From Bryobacterales bacterium (lineage in GTDB: Bacteria; Acidobacteriota; Terriglobia; Bryobacterales; Bryobacteraceae), in the NCBI GenBank assembly GCA_003170295.1, contig PNAJ01000022.1, forward strand, positions 1-64,000: a stretch of 64,000 nt of DNA, given 5' to 3'. Numbering within the stretch: position 1 is the first letter of the stretch; every line of letters starts with the position of its first letter. This document shows, piece after piece, positions 24,871 to 33,208 of this stretch. The notes beneath the pieces were generated by a model, which made no database searches, was not told the DNA's origin, and saw only the letters and a program-made list of their open reading frames with translations. The position numbers and the translations under genes are program-made.

Positions 24871-26172
24871 TTAGGCGCCCACCATTTGCAGGACGGCGGT
24901 AGTGAGAGAGTTCAGCACCGTCACCATCTTGCCAATGGCCTGGTAGGACTGTTGGAATTGCAGCAGCTTGGCCGCCTCGGTATCGAGCGAAACTCCGCTG
25001 ACGGCCGCCCTCTGCGCTCGTGCCTGCGTCACCAGGTTCTGCTGCTCAGACGTGTTCCGTTTGGCGTTTGAAACATCGGAGCCTACCTGCTGTCCCAGGT
25101 TCCCGAACGACTGCGTGAAGGTAAATCCATTGGCGTTGGAAGCGGTGGCTAGTTGTGCCAGGGCCAGCGCGTTTCCATTGCCGCCCGGAGCCGAGGGCAG
25201 CGCCGCGGCGATCTGATCGGAAGTGATACCCGGGGTCACCGATAGCGTATAAGCCGCGTCGGCGGCGGTGTTGTAACTGAAAAGATTCGTGACCGGAGTA
25301 TTCCCGTTCTTATCGACGCCCTGCGAGAGCCCGTTATTCACCGTATCGGCGAAGGTCTGAGCCAGGTTGTTCAAGGAATTCAGATAACCGGGAAGGGTGA
25401 CATTGTTTTCCTGAATCTGCGCACCCAACTGGCCTCCGGCGATCTGCGAAGTGATGTCGTTTCCCAGCGAATCCTTGATAGCGGTTTGGCCAGTGGAGAA
25501 ATCGGCCGAAACCTGGAATTGCTTTCCGCCCAGCACCAGGGGCGTCTGACCACCGAGATAGACATTTATCTGGCCGTCGGTATGGAGCACGGTGAAGTTT
25601 GCCACTTCCGAAAGATTTTCGAGATCGGCGGTTGCCTGCGCGTCGAGTCCGGGATTGGGAGGCCCGGCCTGGGAGGCAGAGTAATGCTGGTTGATGGCGG
25701 TCAGATCCGCTGCAATGCGGTTAATAGTGGAAATCGAATTGCTGGCCTCTACCTGGACATCGCTCGAAGCGGAATGAAGGCCGATCGCGGCCTGATTAAA
25801 CGACGTGGCCAGCGCTTGCGCCTGCGTGATCACGTTCTGCCGCGCGGCAGCATCGTTCGGACTGACGCTGAGAGACGAAAAACTGTTGAAAAACGAGTTG
25901 AGCGATCCCGAGACGCCAGAGGTGGACGATAAATCGAACAAAGACTGGAGCGGAGCTAAATCGGTCGACTGCTGCTCCGCCGCGCCGAGCAGCGTAGTCT
26001 GCGCGCGAACAGACTGCTCCAGATAATCCGAACGGGTGCTCAGAACCACGCCCGCGGTAACGCCACCATAGGAATCCGCAATCAGCGTCTGGTTCTGATC
26101 CGCGTAGCCCGGCGTGTTCGCGTTTGCGAGGTTGTCTTGAATCGTGGCGAACTCCTTGGCGAAGGCGTTCAA
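24871..26172 (-). CDS. flgK: Flagellar hook-associated protein 1, with a disrupted 5' end
   Basis: About 433 residues are readable from LNAFAKEFATIQDNLANANT, the conserved FlgK/rod N-terminal motif, followed by PGYADQNQ, the long middle domain, and the C-terminal helix ending LLQFQQSYQAIGKMVTVLNS. The usual first 12-15 residues and a start codon are missing in this frame. One base earlier in the frame of flgN, the text LAGSAGAL fits that missing piece. Thus an indel near 26178, perhaps with a small deletion joining flgN and flgK, has altered the junction. TTG at 26172 is used only as a nominal start. Confidence 0.82.
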   Translation of the reverse strand: MNAFAKEFATIQDNLANANTPGYADQNQTLIADSYGGVTAGVVLSTRSDYLEQSVRAQTTLLGAAEQQSTDLAPLQSLFDLSSTSGVSGSLNSFFNSFSSLSVSPNDAAARQNVITQAQALATSFNQAAIGLHSASSDVQVEASNSISTINRIAADLTAINQHYSASQAGPPNPGLDAQATADLENLSEVANFTVLHTDGQINVYLGGQTPLVLGGKQFQVSADFSTGQTAIKDSLGNDITSQIAGGQLGAQIQENNVTLPGYLNSLNNLAQTFADTVNNGLSQGVDKNGNTPVTNLFSYNTAADAAYTLSVTPGITSDQIAAALPSAPGGNGNALALAQLATASNANGFTFTQSFGNLGQQVGSDVSNAKRNTSEQQNLVTQARAQRAAVSGVSLDTEAAKLLQFQQSYQAIGKMVTVLNSLTTAVLQMVGA

Positions 26173-26197
26173 GGAGTGCTCCTGCCGATCCAGCCAG

Positions 26198-26521
26198 TTG
26201 TTCCGGCGGCGCGGGCTGGCCCGCCTGCGTGTAGGACGTGCCGGTACCGATCGCTTTGGCCCATCCGCGGCAAAACTCCGCGCCATGGTCGATCAGCCGC
26301 ACACTGATCCGCAGATCGTTTTTGAGCAACTGCAGCTCACGCCGGACCTCGTAGGGAGCCGAGGCGCCTTCCCGGACTTCCTGCTCGACCGTCTCGAGGC
26401 AACGCACCGCTTCCTCAAGACCAGGCAACGCCGCGCAGATCTCCTCGGGCGCTGGACTGAGGAGTGCGATTCTTAACTCCTCGATCCGGTCGCGCGCTTG
26501 CTGAATTCGCAAGCGCATCAT
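26198..26521 (-). CDS. flgN: FlgN-like flagellar chaperone (3' end uncertain)
   Basis: About 108 residues of helical protein: IQQARDRIEELRIALLSPAP, then LPGLEEAVRCLETVEQEV, then VRRELQLLKNDLRISVRLID, then GWAKAIGTGTSYTQAG. Position between flgM and flgK, helical content and the closing Gly-Trp-Ala...Tyr-Thr motif fit the FlgN export chaperone for FlgK and FlgL. The frame stays open into flgK sequence down to 25796, which is not natural; the true end should be near 26198. It starts inside the end of flgM (ATGA overlap). Confidence 0.65.
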
Positions 26522-26814
26522 TTCTCGATCGCATCGTCGATGATCTTCGAGGAAGTCGCCCCCGCGTCCACTGTGTACGACCCTTTGGCGTACGTCCGGG
26601 CCAGCGATTCGAGCTTGGCCTGCCGCTCCGGCGACTCCGCCGCCAGCGACCGCAAGCTCTTCACCAGCTCCGACAGATGAACATCGTCGTTCGACGTTGT
26701 CGCCGTTCCCGGCGTGGAACCTGGGCGTGAGCCTTGTCCGGTGCGCGCGGTATCTTGCGTCCCCGACGTTCCGGTCGGGGCCAAGGGGTTAAGATTAGAG
26801 TCGTTTACCTTCAT
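26518..26814 (-). CDS. flgM: Anti-sigma-28 factor FlgM
   Basis: The protein has 98 residues. The disordered, Thr/Gly/Ser-rich N-terminus is followed by DDVHLSELVKSLRSLAAES, then RQAKLESLARTYAKGSYTVD and the C-terminal helix SKIIDDAIEK, which together bind FliA (sigma-28). FlgM is exported through the completed hook, freeing sigma-28. It heads the flgMNKL run behind a perfect sigma-28 promoter, so it would be part of its own regulatory loop. Confidence 0.92.
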   Translation of the reverse strand: MKVNDSNLNPLAPTGTSGTQDTARTGQGSRPGSTPGTATTSNDDVHLSELVKSLRSLAAESPERQAKLESLARTYAKGSYTVDAGATSSKIIDDAIEK

Positions 26815-26849
26815 ATTGCCGCCAAGGGAAAGATCCCTTCTGGTTTATC

Positions 26850-26876
26850 TTATCGGCTGCACGGACCTATCTTTTA
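26850..26876 (-). promoter_or_regulatory. Sigma-28 (FliA) promoter of flgMNKL
   Basis: The minus strand reads TAAA-N15-GCCGATAA, an exact match to the sigma-28 consensus, 36 bp before the flgM start. The element at 39046-39072 has the same form. Confidence 0.9.
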
Positions 26877-26957
26877 CAGTTTCACTTGTTTTGAGTGCCA
26901 AGTAAATCCCGTACATTCTCACCCCCTGGGGTAAGGGGTATCCCAGTAGGTGGCGTC

Positions 26958-27524
26958 CTATTCCATGTCCATAAAGGAGTAGCAGATCATGTGACATATA
27001 ATATGATGCGCGTCTTCGATCCGGCCCATATGTTGCTCCGGCACTTGAATATTCAGTTCCGCCATGCTGCCCAGCTTGCCTCCGTCGCGTCCGGTGAGGG
27101 CAAGGGTGCGGCAACCTGACGAATTGGCGTATTCCATGGCGCGAATCACGTTGGGGGAGTTCCCGGATCCGCTGATCGCCATATAAATGTCGCCAGGGGC
27201 GGCAAAATTCTTAAGCTGCTCGACCACGGCGTCCTGATAGTGCAGATCGTTGGCGTAGGCCGTAAGCGTCGGGACGGAATCGTGCAACGCCTGAATGCGG
27301 AAGCGGGAAGGTTTGCCCAGGCTGGCGCCTTTTATCATGTCGCAAACAAAGTGCGACGCCGTGGCCGCGCTCCCCCCGTTTCCGGCAACGAAAATCGCCC
27401 TTCCCTGGGTCCGAGCGTCGCGAAACCACTCAATCGCCTGGTTTACTTTCGCTGCATCGATGGTCTGGATGGTCTGGAGCAGGTTCTCACGGTATGCCGC
27501 TGGGAATGACGCAGGGAGGGACAT
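26958..27524 (-). CDS. gmhA: Sedoheptulose-7-phosphate isomerase-like SIS-domain protein
   Basis: The protein has 188 residues. The SIS domain has FVAGNGGSAATASHFVCDMI (residues about 45-64), AISGSGNSPNVI and EDAHHIICHMI, matching GmhA, which makes D-glycero-heptose 7-phosphate for LPS. Length is normal. It is divergent from the Wzm/Wzt exporter genes, 29 bp apart, and the window also has two heptosyltransferase genes (52.6-54.9 kb). A related sugar-phosphate isomerase activity is possible. Confidence 0.87.
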   Translation of the reverse strand: MSLPASFPAAYRENLLQTIQTIDAAKVNQAIEWFRDARTQGRAIFVAGNGGSAATASHFVCDMIKGASLGKPSRFRIQALHDSVPTLTAYANDLHYQDAVVEQLKNFAAPGDIYMAISGSGNSPNVIRAMEYANSSGCRTLALTGRDGGKLGSMAELNIQVPEQHMGRIEDAHHIICHMICYSFMDME

Positions 27525-27553
27525 CGTCTATCCCATTGTATACTGAAGCTCGA

Positions 27554-28336
27554 ATGAGCGAACGGCATTGGGGGGGCGATTATGTATTTCTGTTCGAGAA
27601 CCTGATTCTGAAGGACTTCAGAATCCGTTATCGCAACATGTCGCTGGGGATCTTGTGGTCGCTGATCAACCCTCTGGTGATGATGACAGTGCTGACGTTC
27701 ATCTTCGGACGTATCTTCCCCAGGAACGACGTCCATACCCAGCCGTTCCCTGTTTTCATTCTGTGCGGCCTGGTGCCGTTCAACTTTTTCGTCGCCGCGC
27801 TGCTGACCGGTGCGACTTCGATCGTCGATAGCGCTGGGCTGGTCAAGCGGGTCCCGGTGCCACGCGAGGTGGTACCAATCGCCGCTGTGCTCTCCAACTG
27901 TGTTCATCTGCTGATTCAAATCGCATTGCTGCTATTGATAACCGTCGGCTTCGGTCTGCGGCCGAACCGCTATTGGCTGTGGCTGCCGGTGATCTGGGCG
28001 CTCTACGTCGCCTTCGTGTGCGGCTTGGCGTTGGGGTCGAGTGCGATCAATGTTTACGTCCGCGATACACGGTATGTGCTGGAATCGTTCACCACGGTTT
28101 TGTTCTGGCTGGTGCCGATTTTTTATCCTTTTTCCATTATTCCTCCAAAATACGTCGGCATTTACCAATTTAATCCCGTCGCGGCTCTGGTAATGGCGTT
28201 GCGAAATATTCTGATCGACGGAATCGCACCGCCCATGTCGCTGATCGTGAACCTCGTGCTCGCGGCGAGTTTCACTCTTAGCTTTGGCTTCCTCATTTTC
28301 CGCCGCCTGAAATACCGGTTCTACGAACACATCTAA
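27554..28336 (+). CDS. ABC-2 type polysaccharide export permease (Wzm-like)
   Basis: The protein has 260 residues with about six membrane helices. The N-terminus LFENLILKDFRIRYRNMSLG and LWSLINPLVMM is the usual opening of polysaccharide ABC-2 permeases; VFWLVPIFYPFSIIP and YQFNPVAALVMALRNIL are also typical. ATG at 27554 is chosen because homologues start just before this region. It overlaps the ATPase gene by one base (TAATG). Together they export an O-antigen or other polysaccharide across the inner membrane. Confidence 0.91.
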   Translation: MSERHWGGDYVFLFENLILKDFRIRYRNMSLGILWSLINPLVMMTVLTFIFGRIFPRNDVHTQPFPVFILCGLVPFNFFVAALLTGATSIVDSAGLVKRVPVPREVVPIAAVLSNCVHLLIQIALLLLITVGFGLRPNRYWLWLPVIWALYVAFVCGLALGSSAINVYVRDTRYVLESFTTVLFWLVPIFYPFSIIPPKYVGIYQFNPVAALVMALRNILIDGIAPPMSLIVNLVLAASFTLSFGFLIFRRLKYRFYEHI

Positions 28337-29064
28337 TGCTCCCTTCCCTGCGATTCGATCGCGTCACAAAGACCTTCGTTCATCACACCGGCCCGATGCT
28401 GCTGCGCGAGCGCCTGATCGAAATGATGAGGCCATCGCGGCGTCCTCGCTTTGAAGCGCTGAAAGACGTCTCCTTCGAACTCGCGCCGGGGGAAAGCCTC
28501 GGCCTGATCGGCGCCAACGGCGCGGGCAAAAGCACGATCCTGAACCTGGCCACGGGCCTTTGCCTCCCGGATCGCGGATCGATCACGGTGAACGGACGGG
28601 TGACGGCGCTGCTCGAACTGGGCGCGGGGTTTCACCCCGATTTGACGGGAGCGGAGAACGTTCGCGTGAACGCGGCCATGATGGGGATGACGCGCCGTCA
28701 GTCGGCGGAGCGCTTCGAGACCATCGTCGAATTCTCCGGAGTCCGCGAATTCATCAACGAACCCTTGCGGGTTTATTCCTCGGGCATGATGGTCCGCCTG
28801 GCCTTTTCCGTGGCCGTCGCCGCCGATCCCGAGGTTCTGCTGATCGACGAAGTGATCGGAGTCGGCGACCAGGTTTTCTATGCCAAGTGTCTCGAGAAAA
28901 TCCGAAGCTTTCAGAATGATGGAAAAACGATCGTATTGGCGTCGCACTCGACCGAGTTGGTCGCCATGCTGTGCCAGAGGGCACTGTGGATCGACCGGGG
29001 CCAAATCGTCCAACAAGGTACTGCCACGGATGTCGTCGCGGCATACCGGGCCGCGGGGCCATAG
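28336..29064 (+). CDS. ABC polysaccharide export ATPase (Wzt-like, short form)
   Basis: The protein has 242 residues. Walker A is GANGAGKST, the signature is YSSGMMVRLAFSVA, Walker B is VLLIDEVIGVGD, and the switch His is in VLASHS. This matches the Wzt/TagH/KpsT export group. It lacks the C-terminal carbohydrate-binding extension of O9a-type Wzt, so chain-end recognition is not predicted. Partner of the permease at 27554. Confidence 0.93.
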   Translation: MLPSLRFDRVTKTFVHHTGPMLLRERLIEMMRPSRRPRFEALKDVSFELAPGESLGLIGANGAGKSTILNLATGLCLPDRGSITVNGRVTALLELGAGFHPDLTGAENVRVNAAMMGMTRRQSAERFETIVEFSGVREFINEPLRVYSSGMMVRLAFSVAVAADPEVLLIDEVIGVGDQVFYAKCLEKIRSFQNDGKTIVLASHSTELVAMLCQRALWIDRGQIVQQGTATDVVAAYRAAGP

Positions 29065-29071
29065 CGCGTTT

Positions 29072-29671
29072 CTACGGAACGCTTTCGTCGAGAATCACGA
29101 TCTCCACACGACGATTGGCGGCCCGGCCATCCACGGTGTCATTCGCGACCTTGGGATCGAAGGAGCTGTGGCTGGCCACGGAGAGGCGCGATTCGTCGAT
29201 CCCTCCATCGCGGCCGAGCAACTCCAGCAGGCGGAGACTCCGCGCAGCGGCCAGTTCCCAGTTGTTCTTGAAGCGCTTATTGTGGATGGGCACCGCATCG
29301 GCGTGCCCGACTAGCGTCACCTTGTTCGGTATCGTGCGAAGCATGGCGGCGATCTGCTCCACCAGGGGCCGCGCTTGGGCGTCGATCGCATCGTCGCCCG
29401 ATGCGAACAGGATCGTCTGCGGCAGGCTGATCACCAAGCCGCGCGGCTCCCGTTTCAGATCGAGCCCCAGCGCGGCGAGCTTCCGCTGCAGTTCGACCAG
29501 AGGCTGTGAGCGCGGCGGGGACGCTTTTTCGGGCATTGGAGGGGGATTTGCACTCTGCGCGGCGGCCGCGATAAAGAAAATCAGCAGGATGGTCAAAACG
29601 TCCATGTAGCTGACCATCCATCGATCCCGGTCGCGAGCCGGATCCGAGGCGCGTCGGTGAACCGGTTTCAT
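29072..29671 (-). CDS. motB: Flagellar stator protein MotB
   Basis: The protein has 199 residues. One N-terminal membrane helix contains the proton-carrying Asp (RWMVSYMDVLTILLIFF). The OmpA-like peptidoglycan-binding domain has LVGHADAVP, LAAARSLRLLELL and NRRVEIVIL. ATG at 29671 overlaps the motA stop (ATGA). The linker is short, giving a compact MotB. Confidence 0.92.
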   Translation of the reverse strand: MKPVHRRASDPARDRDRWMVSYMDVLTILLIFFIAAAAQSANPPPMPEKASPPRSQPLVELQRKLAALGLDLKREPRGLVISLPQTILFASGDDAIDAQARPLVEQIAAMLRTIPNKVTLVGHADAVPIHNKRFKNNWELAAARSLRLLELLGRDGGIDESRLSVASHSSFDPKVANDTVDGRAANRRVEIVILDESVP

Positions 29672-30504
29672 GCGCGCTGTTCCTCGCGTCGCAGGAAGCA
29701 ATTCAGACGGTCGCGGACCAAGGCTGGGTGAACGCCTTCGAACAAGCAGAGGGTGCCTTCGACTATCATCTCGTGGGTCTCAAACTGCTCGGCTACGTGC
29801 GCCCGCATTCGCTGCGCCGACGGCAGCAGGATCAGATTCGCCAGCGCGAGACCGTAGATCGTGGAAACGAACGCAGTGCCTGTTCCGCCCGCCACCGACG
29901 CGATGTTCGAGAACTGTCTCAACACATCCATCAATCCGACCACCGTTCCGAGCACGCCAATGGTGGGCGCAAATCCGCCCGCGACTTCGAATACTCTGGC
30001 ATCTGTTTCCCCTTGCCGTTCCACCAGGCGCAGCTTCATTTCCAGCATGGTCTGCAATTCGAGGCGATTCCGTGCGTCCAACGCCAGTTGCAAGGATTCG
30101 CGCAAGAATGGCTGACTTGCCTGGTCGATAACGGGTTCCAGCACCAGGAGTCCCTTGGGGCGGATAGTCTTCGACAGTGCAATAAACTCCTCCATCAATG
30201 CTTCGCGATTCTCCGGCGGAGTCCAGAAGAGTTGAAGCGCGCCTCGCGCCGCGCGAACCAGCGCCGTGCGCGGTGTCGTGATAAAGGTGACGCCGAGCGT
30301 GCCACCGAGGACGATCAGCACTCCGGTCGGTTGGAGGAAAAATTCGATCCGGATCCCAGAGTAGGCGATGCCGGCGACGATGGTGCCGATCGCAATGACG
30401 ATGCCGGCCAGCATCCAGAGATCGATTTTTTTTCGCCGCGCGTGCGGCAGGGTTTGGACGAGGTTGACGTGTTGAAGCGCGGTTGCTGTGGCGGGTGCAG
30501 ACAC
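29668..30504 (-). CDS. motA: Flagellar stator protein MotA
   Basis: The protein has 278 residues with four predicted membrane helices: two near the N-terminus (LWMLAGIVIAIGTIVAG and PTGVLIVLGGTLGVTFI) and two late (APTIGVLGTVVGLMDVL and GTAFVSTIYGLALANLILLP). The cytoplasmic loop carries charged residues that meet FliG. GTG is the start; about 20 residues precede the usual N-terminus. It forms the proton channel with MotB. Confidence 0.93.
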   Translation of the reverse strand: MSAPATATALQHVNLVQTLPHARRKKIDLWMLAGIVIAIGTIVAGIAYSGIRIEFFLQPTGVLIVLGGTLGVTFITTPRTALVRAARGALQLFWTPPENREALMEEFIALSKTIRPKGLLVLEPVIDQASQPFLRESLQLALDARNRLELQTMLEMKLRLVERQGETDARVFEVAGGFAPTIGVLGTVVGLMDVLRQFSNIASVAGGTGTAFVSTIYGLALANLILLPSAQRMRAHVAEQFETHEMIVEGTLCLFEGVHPALVRDRLNCFLRREEQRA

Positions 30505-30521
30505 GTGCCACTTCTGGCACG
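30504..30521. repeat. Perfect inverted repeat overlapping the motA start
   Basis: CGTGCCA and TGGCACG (7-bp arms, 4-base spacer) overlap the GTG start of motA. In the mRNA the hairpin would cover the start region and could limit motA translation; alternatively it is a protein-binding dyad. It is not a sigma-54 site, since GG and GC are nine rather than ten bases apart. Confidence 0.4.
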
Positions 30522-30609
30522 CGACGGTCCATTCTTAAGTCGAATCGCGCCAACGCGCAGAGCAGCCGATGCGGCGGCAATATTTTGGCGCTGTACCTCA
30601 AGGTGACGA

Positions 30610-31380
30610 TTATCTGGCGAGCCAACCGCCGTCGACTACGAGAATCGATCCGGTGACATAGTCCGAGGCATGCGACGCAAGAAAGACGGTGACGCCCTTG
30701 AAATCGTCGGGCGCGCCCCAGCGATTCGCGGGGATTCGAGAAAGGATTGCCGGTGCCCGATCGGGATCGGCGCGCAATGCGGACGTGTTATCAGTCTCCA
30801 CATAACCCGGCGCGATCGCGTTCACCTGCACGTTTCGCGGCGCCCACTCATTGGCCAACGCCTTCGTCAACTGGCCAATCGCGCCTTTACTCGCAGCGTA
30901 TCCAGGCACTGTAATCCCACCCTGAAACGTGAGCAGCGACGCGGTGAAGATAATCTTTCCTGCGCCACGCGCGATCATGTGCTTGCCGATTTCCCGGCTG
31001 ATGACGAATTGCGAATTGAGATTGGTCTCAATCACCTGATCCCAATATTCGTCGGGATGCTCGACCGCGGGCTTGCGCAGAATGGTGCCGGCGTTGTTGA
31101 CCAGAATGTCGATGACGGGAGCGTCGAGCTGCACTTGACGCAGAAACTCATAACCCGACGCGCGGTTCGCGAAGTCGCACGCGTAGCCGCGAAATTTACG
31201 GCCGAGCTCCGTTACTTCACGTTCGACATCGCTGCCGCTAGTCTCCAAAGTCTTGCTGACGCCGATGATGTCCGCGCCCGCTTCCGCTAGTGCGACCGCC
31301 ATCGCCTTGCCGATGCCTCGCTTCGATCCGGTCACCAGCGCGGTCTTGCCATCCAGCTTGAACAAATCCAGAACCCTCAT
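30610..31380 (-). CDS. SDR-family sugar-acid dehydrogenase
   Basis: This 256-residue short-chain dehydrogenase has the Rossmann motif TGSKRGIGKAMAVAL, NNAG, the catalytic Ser in FTASLL and Y-x3-K in YAASKGAIGQL. It resembles KduD (2-deoxy-D-gluconate 3-dehydrogenase). In this operon, after an aldo-keto reductase and a lactonase-like amidohydrolase, a 2-keto-3-deoxy-L-fuconate dehydrogenase fits equally well. Its start overlaps the amidohydrolase stop by four bases. Confidence 0.85.
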   Translation of the reverse strand: MRVLDLFKLDGKTALVTGSKRGIGKAMAVALAEAGADIIGVSKTLETSGSDVEREVTELGRKFRGYACDFANRASGYEFLRQVQLDAPVIDILVNNAGTILRKPAVEHPDEYWDQVIETNLNSQFVISREIGKHMIARGAGKIIFTASLLTFQGGITVPGYAASKGAIGQLTKALANEWAPRNVQVNAIAPGYVETDNTSALRADPDRAPAILSRIPANRWGAPDDFKGVTVFLASHASDYVTGSILVVDGGWLAR

Positions 31381-32216
31381 GCTTTTTCCTCAATTTTGTA
31401 TGCCTCGGCCGCGGCGCCGCCGAAGATCGACGTCCGCTCCGTTGCCGAAAAATGTCTCGTCGCGCGATGCATCAGCGCCGCCCAATTCGCGTACGTGGTT
31501 GCGGATAGACACACTGGCCAGTCCGATCCGAACATGATGCGTTTGGGACCGAACGCGTCGATCGCGGTATCGATATAAAAACGCAACTGCGCCTCCGTCC
31601 AATGCTTGTGATCCGCTTCGGTCACGACGCCGGAGATTTTGCACCACACGTTGGGACGCTTCGCCATCTCGCGCAGATTGTCCCGCCACGGAAGCACCAA
31701 GCCATCGCGAATACGCGGCTTGGCAATGTGATCGACGATAAAACGCTGTTTAGGGTGACGATCCACAAACTGGATCGCGTAGGGCAGATGCCGGTCGAAA
31801 ATCAGGATGTCGTAAGCGAGTCCGTGCTTATCGAGCAACGAAACTCCGGCGTTAAAGTCTTCGCGAAGGATGTATCGGTCGTCTTTTTCGTCTTGCACCA
31901 CGTGACGGACGGCCTTCAGCTTTTTGCGCGCAGCGAATTTCTCGATGTCACGCTCCACCGACGGAGAGGTGAGCGGAACCCAACCGACCACTCCTTTCAA
32001 GAACGCATTTTGGTCGGCGAGTGTGAGAAGCCATTCTGTCTCCGCGATGGTTTGGCGAGCCTGTACGCTGATCGCTCCGTCGATTCCAGCGCCCTTCAGT
32101 TCCTTGTGCAGATCGTCGGGCAAAAAATCGCGGCGCAGAGCGTTGTCGTCAATCCAACCGTACTCCGCGTCGGAGTATTTCCAGAAATGTTGATGGGAGT
32201 CGAGCTTAAGAGGCAT
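31377..32216 (-). CDS. Amidohydrolase-2 family, probable L-fuconolactonase or related sugar lactonase
   Basis: The protein has 279 residues starting at MPLKLDSHQHFWKYSDAEYG, with the family's H-x-H metal motif and the HQHFW text typical of fuconolactonases. Further metal ligands are in FIVDHIAKPRI and MFGSDWPVC, the late Asp being catalytic. The ATG at 32216 lies inside the upstream gene's end. It should open a sugar lactone made by the aldo-keto reductase. Confidence 0.88.
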   Translation of the reverse strand: MPLKLDSHQHFWKYSDAEYGWIDDNALRRDFLPDDLHKELKGAGIDGAISVQARQTIAETEWLLTLADQNAFLKGVVGWVPLTSPSVERDIEKFAARKKLKAVRHVVQDEKDDRYILREDFNAGVSLLDKHGLAYDILIFDRHLPYAIQFVDRHPKQRFIVDHIAKPRIRDGLVLPWRDNLREMAKRPNVWCKISGVVTEADHKHWTEAQLRFYIDTAIDAFGPKRIMFGSDWPVCLSATTYANWAALMHRATRHFSATERTSIFGGAAAEAYKIEEKA

Positions 32217-33162
32217 AATCCTGATTCTCCGGCCGGCCTGTGGGCCAGATGCGATTGGCGAAGGGTGAGATGAGAGTGCGGACTTCCACAATCAGCGCCG
32301 CATCGACGGAGCCGGTTGCCGCAGCTACGTTCTGTCGAACATGTTCGACGGTGGACATGCCGGCGAGTGTGGTCGCGACGTCGGGATGCTGCAAGCAAAA
32401 TTGCAATGCGAGATCGCTCGCCCGAATGCCCAGCTGCCAGCAGAACTGGACCAGGCGGCGTCCCATCTCCTTCACTTCGGCCGTTGCCGGATGCCATGAC
32501 GGAGGACCGCCGGCTGTGAGAAGTCCCATGTGCAACGGGGATGCGTTAATCAAACCAATGCCGTGCCGCTGAACAAACGGCGTGAGCAGATCGTCCATAT
32601 CCGTGATAAGCAGATTGTAGCGGCAATAGGACAGGATCGCGTCCACCGGTGCTGCCTCGGCGCCAATTCTCTCAGCAACGCGGCGCAGCATGTTCAACTG
32701 CAGTCCGGTGATGCCGATGAATCGAGCCTTCCCTTCTTGCTGCAGCTCGCGCATGGTGGGGATCGCCTCTTCGACCACCTGCCTCGCATCGGCAAATTCG
32801 ATGTCATGGGCGAGAAAAACGTCGAGATAGTCGGTCCGCAGCCGCTGAAGCGATTCGTCGATGCTCAAGCGGATACGCGCGGCGCTGAAATCGAATCCAT
32901 CGACATCGTACCGGCCGCACTTGGTAGCGAGTACGACTTTGTCACGTCGGCCTTCGAGAGCGGCACCGAGCCGCGTTTCGGCCAAAGTACGTCCATAATA
33001 AGGCGCGACGTCGAAATAGTTGATGCCGAGATCGATCGCGCAGTGGACCGCACGCTCGCCTTCCGCCGGATCCGCTTCGCCAAATTCGTTTCCGAGAGGC
33101 GATGCGCCGAACCCCAGCTTCGACACACGCAGGCCGGTTCGGCCAAGCGTCGCATATTCCAT
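32206..33162 (-). CDS. Aldo-keto reductase, probable L-fucose/L-galactose dehydrogenase
   Basis: The protein has 318 residues. The AKR tetrad is visible: Asp and Tyr in INYFDVAPYYG (about residues 48-58), Lys in VLATKCG (about 82) and His in FLAHDIEF (about 122). The sequence opens MEYATLGRTGLRVSKLGFGA, as in L-galactose and L-fucose dehydrogenases. It leads a three-gene overlap-linked operon (AKR, lactonase, SDR), which corresponds to steps 1, 2 and 4 of non-phosphorylative L-fucose degradation. The L-fuconate dehydratase is not in the window. Confidence 0.87.
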   Translation of the reverse strand: MEYATLGRTGLRVSKLGFGASPLGNEFGEADPAEGERAVHCAIDLGINYFDVAPYYGRTLAETRLGAALEGRRDKVVLATKCGRYDVDGFDFSAARIRLSIDESLQRLRTDYLDVFLAHDIEFADARQVVEEAIPTMRELQQEGKARFIGITGLQLNMLRRVAERIGAEAAPVDAILSYCRYNLLITDMDDLLTPFVQRHGIGLINASPLHMGLLTAGGPPSWHPATAEVKEMGRRLVQFCWQLGIRASDLALQFCLQHPDVATTLAGMSTVEHVRQNVAAATGSVDAALIVEVRTLISPFANRIWPTGRPENQDYAS

Positions 33163-33208
33163 GTCCTCTTAGTATGCCGTGCGAATATATGTAACAGGGA
33201 TCATTGTT

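Noticed and set aside
30502..30530. TGGCAC...TGCA before motA as a sigma-54 promoter
   Set aside because: GG and GC are nine bases apart, not ten, and the site overlaps the start codon.
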